Assembly: GCA_023717525.1 (NCBI GenBank)
Contig: JAMQPK010000127.1
Location: forward strand, 1 to 52,987
Source: Vicinamibacterales bacterium
GTDB taxonomy: Bacteria; Acidobacteriota; Vicinamibacteria; Vicinamibacterales; JAMQPK01
DNA: 52,987 nucleotides
Direction: 5' to 3'
Position numbers and translations under genes: made by a program. The notes below the pieces were generated by a model. It saw only the letters and a list, made by a program, of their open reading frames with translations, did no database searches and had not been told where the DNA came from. Positions within the stretch are counted from its first letter, which is position 1; each line of letters starts with the position of its first letter. Below are positions 8,268-20,853 of the stretch, piece after piece.

Positions 8268-8363
8268 TTGGATATCAGGCCGAAATGACTCATCGATCCG
8301 GGCACGCGCTTTGCTGAGACGCGGGCGGCAAGGTCCGACCAACGACGACGCTGAGGAGCTGAC

Positions 8364-11968
<3,605 letters not shown>

Positions 11969-11969
<1 letters not shown>

Positions 11970-12946
11970 TGGATCTCAGCACCACGTGCTTTGGGAAGCG
12001 ACTGCCTCATCCACTGGTCGTCGGCGCCGGACCGCTCGGCGATGATCTGGACACCGTCAAGGCGCTCGAAGACGCCGGCGCCGCCATGCTGGTGCTCCGT
12101 TCGCTCTACGAGGAAGAAATCACGGGCGAGCAGATGGACGCCTTCTTCCATGTCGAAGCTCATAGCGATGCCTTCAGCGAAGCCAGTTCCTTCGAGGCGG
12201 AATCCGAGATGCCATTGGGGCCGGACGAGTACCTCGAGCATCTGCGTCGCGTCAAACGCGCGGTCGGCATTCCGGTCATCGCGTCGCTCAACGGCTGCAC
12301 CGCCGGCGGCTGGATTTCCTACGCGAAGCTGCTCGAAGATGCCGGCGCCGACGGCCTCGAGCTGCACCTGTATCACGCCGCCAGCGACATGACCACGAGC
12401 GCCGCGGATGTCGAACGGCAGGCTCTCGACACCCTGCGCGAGGTGAAGCGTGCCGTGAAGATGCCTGTGGCCGTCAAGATGGTGCCACTCCTTACCGCCT
12501 TTGCGAACTTCGCCAAGCAGCTCGACACGGCCGGCGCCGACGCGCTCGTCCTGTTCACGCGCTTTCACCGGGCCGACATCGACATCGAAGAGCTCGAGAT
12601 TGTCCGGTCGCTGCCGTTGTCGGATTCATCGGAATTGCCGCTTCGTCTTCGCGGCGCGGCGATACTCGCGGGACGCGTCAAGGCGTCTCTCGTGATCACT
12701 GGAGGCATTCACACCGGGATCGACGTCATCAAGGCGACGATGGCCGGTGCGCATGTCACGCAGATGGTGTCGGCGCTCCTTCGTCACGGCCCGGACCATC
12801 TGCGCACGGTCCGCCGGGAGATCGAGGCATGGATGCAGGAGCACGAGTGGACGTCGCTCAATGAAATGCGTGGCAATATGAGCCTCGAGCGGATTCCGGA
12901 TCCTGCGGCGTACGAACGCGCGAATTTCCGGATGGCGCTGAGATGA
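11969..12946 (+). CDS. Dihydroorotate dehydrogenase-like flavoprotein
   Basis: 325 residues with a TIM-barrel dihydroorotate-dehydrogenase fold: PLVVGAGPLGDDLDTV, IPVIASLNGCTAGGW, MPVAVKMVPLL and a C-terminal phosphate-binding VITGGIHTGIDVIKA. The family NCS-type catalytic loop is replaced by LELHLYHAASD, so it is probably not a true PyrD. Proteins of this type often sit beside nifJ-like genes, but their reaction is not established. The start ATG overlaps the nifJ stop by one base (TGATG) and uses the AGGAG just inside the upstream gene, so translation is coupled. FMN binding is inferred from the fold. Confidence 0.85.
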
Positions 12947-13893
12947 CCCGCTGGTGGCTTGCACCGCTGTGCGTGGTAGCCGTCACGGTGGCCGCGCGCG
13001 CGGCCGTGGTCATGCCGGCGGCGCAACAGGCACCACAGGCGGCACGAGCGGCACAGCAGGCGGCACCGCCAGCCGGCTATGCGGGAAGCGACACCTGCGA
13101 AGCGTGCCACTCGGACAAGGCCGACTCGCTGAAAGGTACTCCCCACGCGCAGACGAAGAACCCGCGCACTCCGGCCGCGACCCACGGATGCGAGAGTTGT
13201 CACGGACCCGGCCAGGCGCACGTCGACGACGACGCGAAAGGACACATCCAAAAGTTCGGGCAGATCAAGCCGGCCGAGATCAATGACACGTGCCTGAGCT
13301 GCCACAACCGCGGCAACCACGCGGGATGGGAGGGCAGCGGGCACGAGCGCCGCAACCTCTCCTGCGCCACCTGTCACAGCGTGCACAGCCCGAAATCGAC
13401 CGAGCGTCAGCTGGTCAAGGCGACGGAGACCCAGCTCTGCGCCACGTGCCACCGGCTGCAGGTGAGCAAGACCGAGCGCGCCGTGGCGCATATGCCCGTG
13501 CGCGAAGGCAAGATGTCGTGCAGCTCCTGCCATAACCCGCACGGCTCGATCAGCAACGTGAAGAATCTGAAGACGGGCAGCTCTGTCGCCGAGCTGTGCA
13601 CGAGCTGCCATACGGAGATGCGCGGTCCGATGCTCTTCGAGCACGCGCCGGTGCGCGAGAATTGCGCCACCTGCCACGATCCGCACGGCTCGTCGAACGA
13701 TCGCATGCTGGCCGTCCGGATGCCGATGCTCTGCCAGCGCTGCCACATCGCCAGCAAGCATCCGGCGACGCTCTACGACAAGGACCAGATCACGACCAAC
13801 AAGAGCAACCGGATGTTCGGGCGTTCGTGCGTGAACTGCCACTCCAACGTTCACGGATCGAACCATCCGTCCGGCCAGTTCTTCATGCGGTGA
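12943..13893 (+). CDS. MtrA/DmsE-type periplasmic decaheme cytochrome c
   Basis: 316 residues with a signal peptide, an Ala/Gln-rich linker, and exactly ten CXXCH motifs: CEACH, CESCH, CLSCH, CATCH, CATCH, CSSCH, CTSCH, CATCH, CQRCH and CVNCH. Length, haem number and spacing fit the MtrA/DmsE/PioA family, which forms a haem wire inserted into an outer-membrane barrel and carries electrons between periplasm and cell exterior. The start overlaps the preceding gene (ATGA), and the gene is followed 14 bp later by its expected barrel partner. Direction of electron flow cannot be read from the sequence. Confidence 0.94.
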   Translation: MTRWWLAPLCVVAVTVAARAAVVMPAAQQAPQAARAAQQAAPPAGYAGSDTCEACHSDKADSLKGTPHAQTKNPRTPAATHGCESCHGPGQAHVDDDAKGHIQKFGQIKPAEINDTCLSCHNRGNHAGWEGSGHERRNLSCATCHSVHSPKSTERQLVKATETQLCATCHRLQVSKTERAVAHMPVREGKMSCSSCHNPHGSISNVKNLKTGSSVAELCTSCHTEMRGPMLFEHAPVRENCATCHDPHGSSNDRMLAVRMPMLCQRCHIASKHPATLYDKDQITTNKSNRMFGRSCVNCHSNVHGSNHPSGQFFMR

Positions 13894-13907
13894 CGGGAGA
13901 CACGAAC

Positions 13908-16103
13908 ATGGGACGCCTCTCGCTCATTTGTCTGATCCTTCTCGTTGGCGCTGCCGCCGCGCCACAGCAGGCGTCGGCCCAGGCGGGAACGCCGCCGCCG
14001 GCACAGACGCCGGCTCCACCGGCCGCAGCGCCTCCCACCGCGGCCGATGACACGTCGCGCAGCCTGTTCGCGCTGACCGACCGGGAGTTCTTCATCGGCG
14101 GCCGCGTGAGCAGCATCGACGGCGACCCGGCGCGCTTTCAGCGCTACCAGGACCTCCGCGACGGGCTGCTCTTCTCCGGCTTCCGCTATGCGTTCGCGCA
14201 GCCCGACGGCGCCTCCACCTTCAACGTGCGCGCGAACAATGTCGGCTGGCGCGATCAGGAGTATTTCGCCAACTACAACCGCGCCGGGAAGTTGTCGTTG
14301 ACCGGGAGCTACCAGCAGATCCCGCAGTTCTACAGTGTGGACACGATGACACCCTACACGGGCAGCGGCGGAACGCTGGTACTCGATGATGCGGCGCAGC
14401 GCGCCGCCCAGGGCGGAGCGGGCCTCAACCCCTACCCCCCGATCGCGCCGAGGTTCGATCTACTCGAGCGGCGCGACATCGGACGCGTCGACGTCGTCGC
14501 AACGCCGACGCCGAAACTCGACGTGACGGCCAACTTCACGACGCAGAAGCACGGCGGCGAGCTGCCTTGGGGCGCCAGCTTCGGCTTCAGCAACGACGTC
14601 GAGGTGCCGCTGCCCTACGACTCGCGGGCCAACGACTTCACGATCGGCACCGAGTGGACCAACGCGAAGAACATGCTGCGCGTCGCCTACAGCGGATCGT
14701 GGTTCGACAATCTCACCGACCCGCTGGTCTGGGACAGCCCCCTGCGCCTCGACGACGTGTCGGGCACGCCGGGACGCGGCCGCATGTCGCTGTGGCCGTC
14801 CAACTCCGCGCAGACGATCAGCTTCGGCGGATACACGAAGCTGGCGCACAGAACGCAGGTCACCGGCTTCTTCTCCTACGGCGTGTGGAGCAACAACGAG
14901 CCGCTGCAGCCGTTCACGATCAATTCGGCGCTGGCGCCGATTGCGCTCCCGCGCACCAACGCGGATGCCGAAGCCCACGTCTTCTCGACGAACCTGAACC
15001 TGGCGTCGCACCCCACGACCGACTGGCGGTTCGGCGCTCGCTTCCGTAATTACACCTACTCCAATCACATGCCGGCGACGAGCATCACGAATTACGTCGC
15101 CTACGATTCGAACGCGTCAACGACTCCCACCGGCGGTCCGGATCTCTATGCCCACGACCGCACCACGCTCGACGCCGACGCCACCTGGAGCAAGTTGAAC
15201 CCGCTCGCGCTGACTGTCGGCTACACGCACAACGGCAGCGGATACGACGCGCGGATCCTCCAGTCGAGCGGCGAGGACGTGTTCCGCGTGTCGGCCGACG
15301 CGGTGGGATCTTCGTGGACGACGTTCCGGGTTCAATACGAAGTCGGCAGCCGCACCGGATCCGGCCTGGACGAGAAGGCCTTGACCGACATCGGCGAGCA
15401 CCCGGAAATGCGGCACTACGACGTGGCCGACCGGACGAGAAACCGCTTCACGGGGCAGATCGACATCGTCCCGTCGGACGTCTGGATGTTCAGTGTGTCG
15501 GGCGGGATCCTGAACGACGACTACAGCAACACCTTCTTCGGGCTGCAGGAATCGAGCGGGCGCACGTTCTCGCTCGCCGCCGATTACCACCAGCCGAACG
15601 GCATGGGCGCTGGTGCCACCTACAACCTCGAGCGGTATGCCGGACTGCAACAATCGCACGAAGGGGATTCGTCAACGGCGCAGTTCAACGACCCGCTGCG
15701 CAACTGGACGGCTGACTCGACCGAGACGGTCCACTACTTTTCCATCTACGCGACGCCGCCCCGCATCGGCCGCGACACCGAGGTGCGGTTCTCGTACGAC
15801 TTCAGCCACGCGGAAGGCAATTACCTCTACACGATTCCGGCGGGCAGCCCGATTCCGGCGCCCAATCAGCTGCCGAACGTGTTCAATAAGCTGCAGCAGC
15901 TGCACATCGACGCGCGCCACCGCATCAAGAACAACCTGATGGCGACCTTCTCGTATCTCTACGAGCCGCTGAGCATCTACGACTTTGCGTTCGATCCCAG
16001 CGTGGTCAACGGCATCGTGCAGCCCAGCTCGCTGGTGATGGGTTACGTCTACCGTCCGTACACCGCGAATTCGTTCACATTCGGTCTGAGATACCTGTGG
16101 TGA
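13908..16103 (+). CDS. MtrB/PioB-family outer-membrane beta-barrel porin
   Basis: 731 residues from the ATG at 13908 (GGGAG 9 bp upstream); the longer frame starting at 13596 overlaps the decaheme gene and is rejected. A signal peptide is followed by an Ala/Pro-rich linker and then many amphipathic strands rich in Tyr, Asn and Gly. The chain ends in the aromatic residue of FTFGLRYLW, as outer-membrane barrels do. MtrB/PioB barrels sheath the decaheme MtrA-type cytochrome. I do not see the N-terminal CXXC of Shewanella MtrB. No MtrC/OmcA-type surface cytochrome is encoded in the window. Confidence 0.92.
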   Translation: MGRLSLICLILLVGAAAAPQQASAQAGTPPPAQTPAPPAAAPPTAADDTSRSLFALTDREFFIGGRVSSIDGDPARFQRYQDLRDGLLFSGFRYAFAQPDGASTFNVRANNVGWRDQEYFANYNRAGKLSLTGSYQQIPQFYSVDTMTPYTGSGGTLVLDDAAQRAAQGGAGLNPYPPIAPRFDLLERRDIGRVDVVATPTPKLDVTANFTTQKHGGELPWGASFGFSNDVEVPLPYDSRANDFTIGTEWTNAKNMLRVAYSGSWFDNLTDPLVWDSPLRLDDVSGTPGRGRMSLWPSNSAQTISFGGYTKLAHRTQVTGFFSYGVWSNNEPLQPFTINSALAPIALPRTNADAEAHVFSTNLNLASHPTTDWRFGARFRNYTYSNHMPATSITNYVAYDSNASTTPTGGPDLYAHDRTTLDADATWSKLNPLALTVGYTHNGSGYDARILQSSGEDVFRVSADAVGSSWTTFRVQYEVGSRTGSGLDEKALTDIGEHPEMRHYDVADRTRNRFTGQIDIVPSDVWMFSVSGGILNDDYSNTFFGLQESSGRTFSLAADYHQPNGMGAGATYNLERYAGLQQSHEGDSSTAQFNDPLRNWTADSTETVHYFSIYATPPRIGRDTEVRFSYDFSHAEGNYLYTIPAGSPIPAPNQLPNVFNKLQQLHIDARHRIKNNLMATFSYLYEPLSIYDFAFDPSVVNGIVQPSSLVMGYVYRPYTANSFTFGLRYLW

Positions 16104-16141
16104 GTTAACCGGGGGATCTATTCATGTCTTTGGAGGTTCCG

Positions 16142-16501
16142 ATGCCGACAACGTTCAACCCGAAGCGCTTGCTCTTGACGACCATACTCGCCCTCGCCGC
16201 GGGGTTTGTCGTAACAACTCCAGCAGCGGCCCAGGATGCCGTCAAGAAAGGCCAGGAAGTTTACGCGGCTCAGAAGTGCCAGGTCTGCCACGCTATCGCC
16301 GGCAAAGGGAACAAGGCGAATCCGCTGGACGGAATCGGTGCAAAACTCTCGGCTGACGACATCAAGCAGTGGATCACTCACCCGACCGAGGCCGCGGCGA
16401 AGGCCAAGTCGACCAAGAAGCCGCCGATGCCGGCCAAGTACGGCAGTCTGCCGGCTGCTGACCTCGACGGGCTCGTCGCGTACATGCTCAGCCTCAAGTA
16501 G
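16142..16501 (+). CDS. Small periplasmic class I cytochrome c
   Basis: 119 residues from the ATG at 16142, which has GGAGG 6 bp upstream. The signal peptide ends near PAAAQDA. One haem site CQVCH at 46-50; the likely Met ligand is in KPPMPAKYG; the C-terminal helix DLDGLVAYMLSLK is typical. It lies between the barrel gene and the NapC-like gene and could shuttle electrons between the membrane cytochrome and the decaheme protein. Confidence 0.92.
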   Translation: MPTTFNPKRLLLTTILALAAGFVVTTPAAAQDAVKKGQEVYAAQKCQVCHAIAGKGNKANPLDGIGAKLSADDIKQWITHPTEAAAKAKSTKKPPMPAKYGSLPAADLDGLVAYMLSLK

Positions 16502-16513
16502 CCAGCGCTTGTG

Positions 16514-17875
16514 ATGAGGATCAGCACGCTCGCGCGCCACCCGTTGGCGATCGCCGGCGCGGTCGTGGCCACGGCCTCGGCCGCGGTGTTCATCACACTG
16601 GTGATCGCCATGCTGGCGGGGATGCTCAACAACCCGTACGCGGGCCTGGTCGTCTTCATCGCAATCCCGGCGGTGTTCGCAATCGGGCTTCTGCTCATCC
16701 CCGCAGGCATGTCGCTCGAGCGCCGGAAATTGCTTCGCAATCCATCTGCGGTTTCCGAATGGCCCGTCGTCGATTTCCGTCGCGCGGAGGTACGTCGAGC
16801 AACGCTCCTCATCGCGGGGCTCACGGCTGTCAACCTCATCATCATTCTGCTGGCCGGGTACGGCGGCCTCCACGCAATGGAAACGCCGAGTTTCTGCGGA
16901 CAGGCGTGCCACGCGCCGATGCATCCGCAGTTCCAGGCCTGGCAGGGCGCGATGCATTCCGGCGTTCCCTGTGTCGGATGCCACATCGGGGAAGGGGCGG
17001 CGGCACTAGTACACGCGAAGCTTTCCGGCGTGCGGCAGCTGATGATGGTCGCCGTCAGCACCTATCCGAAGCCGATTTCGCCGGGCGCGAAGATGCCTCC
17101 CGGCGCCCAGGCGGAGCTGTGCAGGGCATGTCACCGGCCCGGACGCGTTGTCGCCGATCGCGTCCGTGTCCTCCGCGAGTATGCCGACGACGAAGCCAAC
17201 ACCGAGACGATGACCGCGCTGCAGATGCACATGAGCGTCACGACGTCATCGGCGCATGCGATTCACTGGCATGCGGATCCTGCTGTTCGCGTCGAGTACG
17301 TGGCAACGGATGCGGAGCGGCAGACGATTCCGTACGTGCGCGTCACCGACGCGAAAGGCCAGGTCAAGGAGTTCATCGCGCCGGATACGAAGGAGGAGGC
17401 GATTCGCGGCGCCGAACGCCGTACGATGGACTGCGTCGATTGCCACAATACGGTCGGGCATCCCATCTCGCCGACGCCGGAGCAGGCCGTGGATCGAGCC
17501 ATCGCGGCTGCGACGGTGAGTCGCGAGCTCCCCTTTGTCCGGAGGGAGAGCGTCCGCCTCGTGAAGGAGTCGTACCCCACCCAGGAAGAGGGCGTGCGCG
17601 CGATCGAAGAAGGATTGCGGAATTTCTACCGCGCCAGGGCCGGCTCAGTCGACCCGCAGGTGGTGACGAGAACCGTGGGAGCCGTGCAGGACGTCTATCG
17701 CCGGAACGTATTTCCCGCGATGAAGGTGACCTGGGGCAGCTATCCGGACAACAAAGGCCACATGACGTCGAACGGCTGCTTCCGCTGCCATGACGATTCA
17801 CACGAGGCCAAGGACGGATCGAAAATCAGCGGCGACTGCGAGTACTGCCACAAACAACTCGCGGCCCAGCCCTGA
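16514..17875 (+). CDS. NapC/NirT-like membrane multiheme cytochrome c
   Basis: About 453 residues. Three hydrophobic segments (about 11-35, 42-66, 97-117) precede the haem region. Haem sites: CGQACH at 128-133, which has three residues between the cysteines, then five ordinary CXXCH motifs (CVGCH, CRACH, CVDCH, CFRCH, CEYCH). The context FCGQACHAPMHPQFQAW followed by CVGCHIGEG is NapC/NrfH-like. Such proteins exchange electrons between membrane quinol and periplasmic cytochromes (CymA-like role). GTG at 16511 or ATG at 16514 could start; I chose ATG. This ends the array; the VapBC locus converges on it 6 bp away. Confidence 0.87.
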   Translation: MRISTLARHPLAIAGAVVATASAAVFITLVIAMLAGMLNNPYAGLVVFIAIPAVFAIGLLLIPAGMSLERRKLLRNPSAVSEWPVVDFRRAEVRRATLLIAGLTAVNLIIILLAGYGGLHAMETPSFCGQACHAPMHPQFQAWQGAMHSGVPCVGCHIGEGAAALVHAKLSGVRQLMMVAVSTYPKPISPGAKMPPGAQAELCRACHRPGRVVADRVRVLREYADDEANTETMTALQMHMSVTTSSAHAIHWHADPAVRVEYVATDAERQTIPYVRVTDAKGQVKEFIAPDTKEEAIRGAERRTMDCVDCHNTVGHPISPTPEQAVDRAIAAATVSRELPFVRRESVRLVKESYPTQEEGVRAIEEGLRNFYRARAGSVDPQVVTRTVGAVQDVYRRNVFPAMKVTWGSYPDNKGHMTSNGCFRCHDDSHEAKDGSKISGDCEYCHKQLAAQP

Positions 17876-17881
17876 CCACCA

Positions 17882-18322
17882 CTACTTGCGCCCTGTGCGC
17901 GCGAGAGTCCTCATCACCTTCCGCACCGCCTGGTTCAGCCGGTCATCGAAGCTGGAGAACCGCGTGTCATCGACTCCTGCCAGACGGGCAATCTCGGCGA
18001 ACGAAGCCAGATGGATGCTATCGAAGCCTCGAAGGCTGTATTTCTCGGCAAGCTCCCCCGCAACCCGGCACAGGGAATCGGTGGCTTCCAAGGTCAGGTA
18101 CGTCGGCCATTGCTCGTGAAATTCACGCTTCGCTGACGCGAATTTCGAGGCTGTGACTACGCCGGCGCGGCGAAGCCTTGCCAGAGCGGCGCGCGTTTCA
18201 GCGTAGGCAACCACGGACGTTGCGACAACGTTCGCTTGGCCGACGAGCTGACGGACGACTTCAGAGCCAGTCTCGGTCACGTAGAGCTTCACCAGACTGC
18301 TTGTGTCCAGGTACAGCGTCAC
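17882..18322 (-). CDS. PIN-domain ribonuclease toxin (VapC type)
   Basis: 146 residues with the PIN pattern: an N-terminal Asp in LYLDTSSLVKLY, a Glu in AYAETRAAL, and late acidic residues in GFDSIHLASF and FSSFDDRL. PIN toxins cleave RNA using metal held by these acids. The start overlaps the antitoxin stop by four bases (ATGA), indicating translational coupling. Confidence 0.9.
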   Translation of the reverse strand: MTLYLDTSSLVKLYVTETGSEVVRQLVGQANVVATSVVAYAETRAALARLRRAGVVTASKFASAKREFHEQWPTYLTLEATDSLCRVAGELAEKYSLRGFDSIHLASFAEIARLAGVDDTRFSSFDDRLNQAVRKVMRTLARTGRK

Positions 18323-18588
18323 CGGCGATCCTCGAGCACGATCGATGATGCGGTCTTGCCGGTGATCTTCGTGGGTCGCTTGGCGCCGGTTGGCTTGCCG
18401 CCACCCCAGTGCGCGCGCCCCTCTGCAACCAGTTGGTGCGCCCAGTCAACGTCGACTGGCGCCTCTACGGGATTGATGGTGGCAATCGATCGCCCGCGCT
18501 CGGTCACCAGCAACCGGGCACCTGATCGAACGCGCTTTAGGTGGCGGCTCAAGTGTGTTTTGAGTTCACGAATACCCACAGTATCCAT
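18319..18588 (-). CDS. Phd/YefM-type antitoxin (VapB role)
   Basis: 89 residues. The N-terminus DTVGIRELKTHLSRHLKRVRSGARLLVTERGRSIATI is the Phd/YefM DNA-binding fold; the C-terminal tail should bind the toxin. GAGG lies upstream of the ATG. Overlap with the PIN toxin gene and the upstream inverted repeat support an autoregulated toxin-antitoxin operon. Confidence 0.88.
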   Translation of the reverse strand: MDTVGIRELKTHLSRHLKRVRSGARLLVTERGRSIATINPVEAPVDVDWAHQLVAEGRAHWGGGKPTGAKRPTKITGKTASSIVLEDRR

Positions 18589-18606
18589 TCAACACCTCTT
18601 GGCAAA

Positions 18607-18636
18607 GTAACTACAATTCTAGCACAATGTAGTCAC
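18607..18636 (-). promoter_or_regulatory. Inverted repeat and probable -10 element of the VapBC operon
   Basis: GTAACTACA at 18607-18615 and TGTAGTCAC at 18628-18636 are inverted copies matching at 8 of 9 positions, with an AT-rich centre. Read on the minus strand the centre contains TAGAAT, a good -10 hexamer. A repressor bound across the repeat would block the promoter, as antitoxin complexes do. It is squeezed against the stop codon of the MmgE/PrpD gene. Confidence 0.55.
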
Positions 18637-18637
18637 A

Positions 18638-20089
18638 TCAAGCGCGCTGCAGGAGCGGACGCAGCGCGCGCACCGAGGCCAGGCGCTCGAGGTTGAACAC
18701 GGCTTCGATCAACTGGCCGGTCTGGCCCGCGCCCAGTACTGGCGTCATCAGATCGCGCGCCTTGTCCGCCACTTCCTGCCGCGTCATCGGGTTGCGAACC
18801 GTTCCGCGCACCGCGTCCACGCGCTCGCTGAGCCGGGTACCGTCGGTGAGCGTGATCTCGACGATGGCCACGCGAGCCGGCAAGTACGGCACGAGGCTTT
18901 CATCCTTGATGAGCTGCACCTTGGAGCGCTGCCGCAGGACTTCGGCGTCCTTCATACGCGGCTTGTCGTGCGCCGCTTTGAACGAGGCCGTCTTGTCGAT
19001 GAGCATCACCGTGACCATGTGCTGCAAGCAGATGTCAGGGATGTCGCGGTTGTCCACGACCGCCGCCACGTCCGGCGCAAGCCGGACGACGACGCCCTTC
19101 ACCTGGTCTACCTCGAAGGGATGTTTCTGTCGCGCCAGCTCCACGGCATCGAGCGGGGCCTGGATGGGCGTGCCCACCGTCCACTTCTTGATATCCGTGC
19201 GCGCGACCTCATAACGGCTGCCGAGTCCTTCCACGAGCAATTCCGGCTTGGCCTTCGGTGCGTAAGCCAGGAAGAAGTTGTCGTCGCCGGAGAACACGTC
19301 GTCCACGCCGTTCCAGCCGAGCTGCACGAGGAGCGTCGAGGTGACGCCGGTACGAGCCGGCATGCCGCCGAACACAAAGCCCTTCTCGATGTGATCGGCG
19401 TCCCGCCCCCATGACCCGATACCGGAGGACTGCTGAGCGGTGTAATCGAAGACCCAGCGCATCTGTTGCGCCGTGAGGCCGGCGGCCGAGGCTGCCGCAG
19501 CGGCCGCACCGAACGCGCCCGCAATCGCATGCGTGCTCTTGTGGCTCTCGTACCGGAAGTCGGAGCCGCCCATCGCGATCGTCACTCGCGTGCCGACGTC
19601 GTAGCCGAGGGCCACGGCGCGCATGAATCGCGTGCCGCTGATACCGAACTGCTCGCCGGCGGCGAGCGCCGCCGAGACCACACCCGCGCCGGGGTGAGAC
19701 TGCGACTCTCCATGGGAGTCGTCTGTTTCGTCCGAATGCGCGAGCACGCCGTTGGCCAGTGCCGCATCGATTGGCCCTGCCAGCAGCCTCGAGCCCACCA
19801 CAGTAGCCGTGTCCCTTCCTCCGGAAGCCTTGGCAAACCGGAGCGCCGCCTGTCCAGGGGCCAGCTCCGTCCCGGAGATCATCGCCGCGAAGGTGTCCAA
19901 GACATGGAGCTTGACGTGTTCCACGACGTCTGGCGGCAGCGGGCGCTCCGCGGCGGCGGCCATGTAGTTGCTGAGCGTCACCATCACCGGACCCGGCGGT
20001 TGCGCGAACACACCGGCTCGCGGCATGGCGGCCGCTGCCAGCGTGCAGCCGGCCGTGCGCAGCATGTCGCGACGTGTGAATCTCGTCAT
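18638..20089 (-). CDS. Tat-exported MmgE/PrpD-family protein
   Basis: 483 residues. The N-terminus FTRRDMLRTAGCTLAAAAM is a twin-arginine signal. The rest matches the MmgE/PrpD fold: VKLHVLDTFAAMISG, GVLAHSDETDDSH, SHPGAGVVSAALA, and a C-terminal stretch with DGTRLSERVDAVRGTVRNPMTR. Cytosolic relatives include 2-methylcitrate dehydratase and cis-aconitate decarboxylase; an exported version must act on a periplasmic substrate I cannot name. A weak GAGG lies upstream of the start. Confidence 0.87.
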   Translation of the reverse strand: MTRFTRRDMLRTAGCTLAAAAMPRAGVFAQPPGPVMVTLSNYMAAAAERPLPPDVVEHVKLHVLDTFAAMISGTELAPGQAALRFAKASGGRDTATVVGSRLLAGPIDAALANGVLAHSDETDDSHGESQSHPGAGVVSAALAAGEQFGISGTRFMRAVALGYDVGTRVTIAMGGSDFRYESHKSTHAIAGAFGAAAAAASAAGLTAQQMRWVFDYTAQQSSGIGSWGRDADHIEKGFVFGGMPARTGVTSTLLVQLGWNGVDDVFSGDDNFFLAYAPKAKPELLVEGLGSRYEVARTDIKKWTVGTPIQAPLDAVELARQKHPFEVDQVKGVVVRLAPDVAAVVDNRDIPDICLQHMVTVMLIDKTASFKAAHDKPRMKDAEVLRQRSKVQLIKDESLVPYLPARVAIVEITLTDGTRLSERVDAVRGTVRNPMTRQEVADKARDLMTPVLGAGQTGQLIEAVFNLERLASVRALRPLLQRA

Positions 20090-20102
20090 TTCGGTTGTGC
20101 CT

Positions 20103-20741
20103 CTATTTCGTTCGGCGTAATTGTTCCAAGCGTCGATTCAGCTTCTCGTAGAATTGCGCATTCTCGCCTGGATACCAGTAACTCCTGTGGCAATTCTCAC
20201 AGGCCTCTTCGAGATTCTCGGCAGCGTCCCACAATTCCCGGGCATCTCTTCTCTTCACTATCTCGAGAACCTGCAGGCCGACGTTGCGCATGGCCTGAGC
20301 GCGAGCGTTCCACTCGACTGGATCCTTTTCAACCTTGGCGGTGATCTGATCCGGTGACAATTCCACCGGATCGGGACCGGTACTGTTGTTGAGATCTCCG
20401 GCCGGCGCGAACGGCCGGCGAATCCTGAGCAGCTCCGCACCTTCGGCTATACCCACGGCACCCGTCCGAATCCTCTGCCAATCTTCATCGGTCTTCGGAG
20501 CCTTTTCCTCCTCACCGCCTTTCGTCACGATCACACTGACAGCATCGAAGATATTGTCGGCAATCGGATCAATGAGGTCCCGCATCAGCTCTTTGACGGA
20601 AACAACGGGTTTTACGTCTCCCCAAAGGATCGGCGCCTGAACCGGAGGAGGGTTGACGGAGGGCGAACAGCTTGAACTAAGGGCCGCCATCAACAATAGC
20701 GCAGCGCACAGCATACCTGGTGTTAGCGGGAACGCTCGCAT
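20103..20741 (-). CDS. Cytochrome-c'-like monohaem lipoprotein
   Basis: 212 residues from the ATG at 20741 (GAGG upstream). The leader LCAALLLMAALSSSCS suggests lipoprotein processing at Cys25, although the lipobox is imperfect. The body is predicted mostly helical, and the single haem site CENCH at 181-185 lies near the C-terminus, as in class II cytochromes c' and the related c556 fold. Role: probably periplasmic electron transfer or ligand sensing. It ends 13 bp before the MmgE/PrpD start and is divergent from the PQQ sugar dehydrogenase gene. Confidence 0.78.
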   Translation of the reverse strand: MRAFPLTPGMLCAALLLMAALSSSCSPSVNPPPVQAPILWGDVKPVVSVKELMRDLIDPIADNIFDAVSVIVTKGGEEEKAPKTDEDWQRIRTGAVGIAEGAELLRIRRPFAPAGDLNNSTGPDPVELSPDQITAKVEKDPVEWNARAQAMRNVGLQVLEIVKRRDARELWDAAENLEEACENCHRSYWYPGENAQFYEKLNRRLEQLRRTK

Positions 20742-20853
20742 CGATCCACCTCGTTTCCTACTCGTACACAAAGCTCGCTAAGGCATCATTCTGTCTGGGG
20801 TAGAATCCGCAACACAACTGGATAATCCGCCGGCCACACGCGAGAAGCTGAGC

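Noticed and set aside
13021..13075. Ala/Gln-rich tandem codons at the start of the decaheme gene as a DNA repeat
   Set aside because: It is a flexible linker after the signal peptide; codons vary and no regular unit is kept.
13596..13907. Long N-terminal extension of the MtrB/PioB barrel
   Set aside because: It runs through the decaheme gene in another frame; the ATG at 13908 has a ribosome binding site and a signal peptide.
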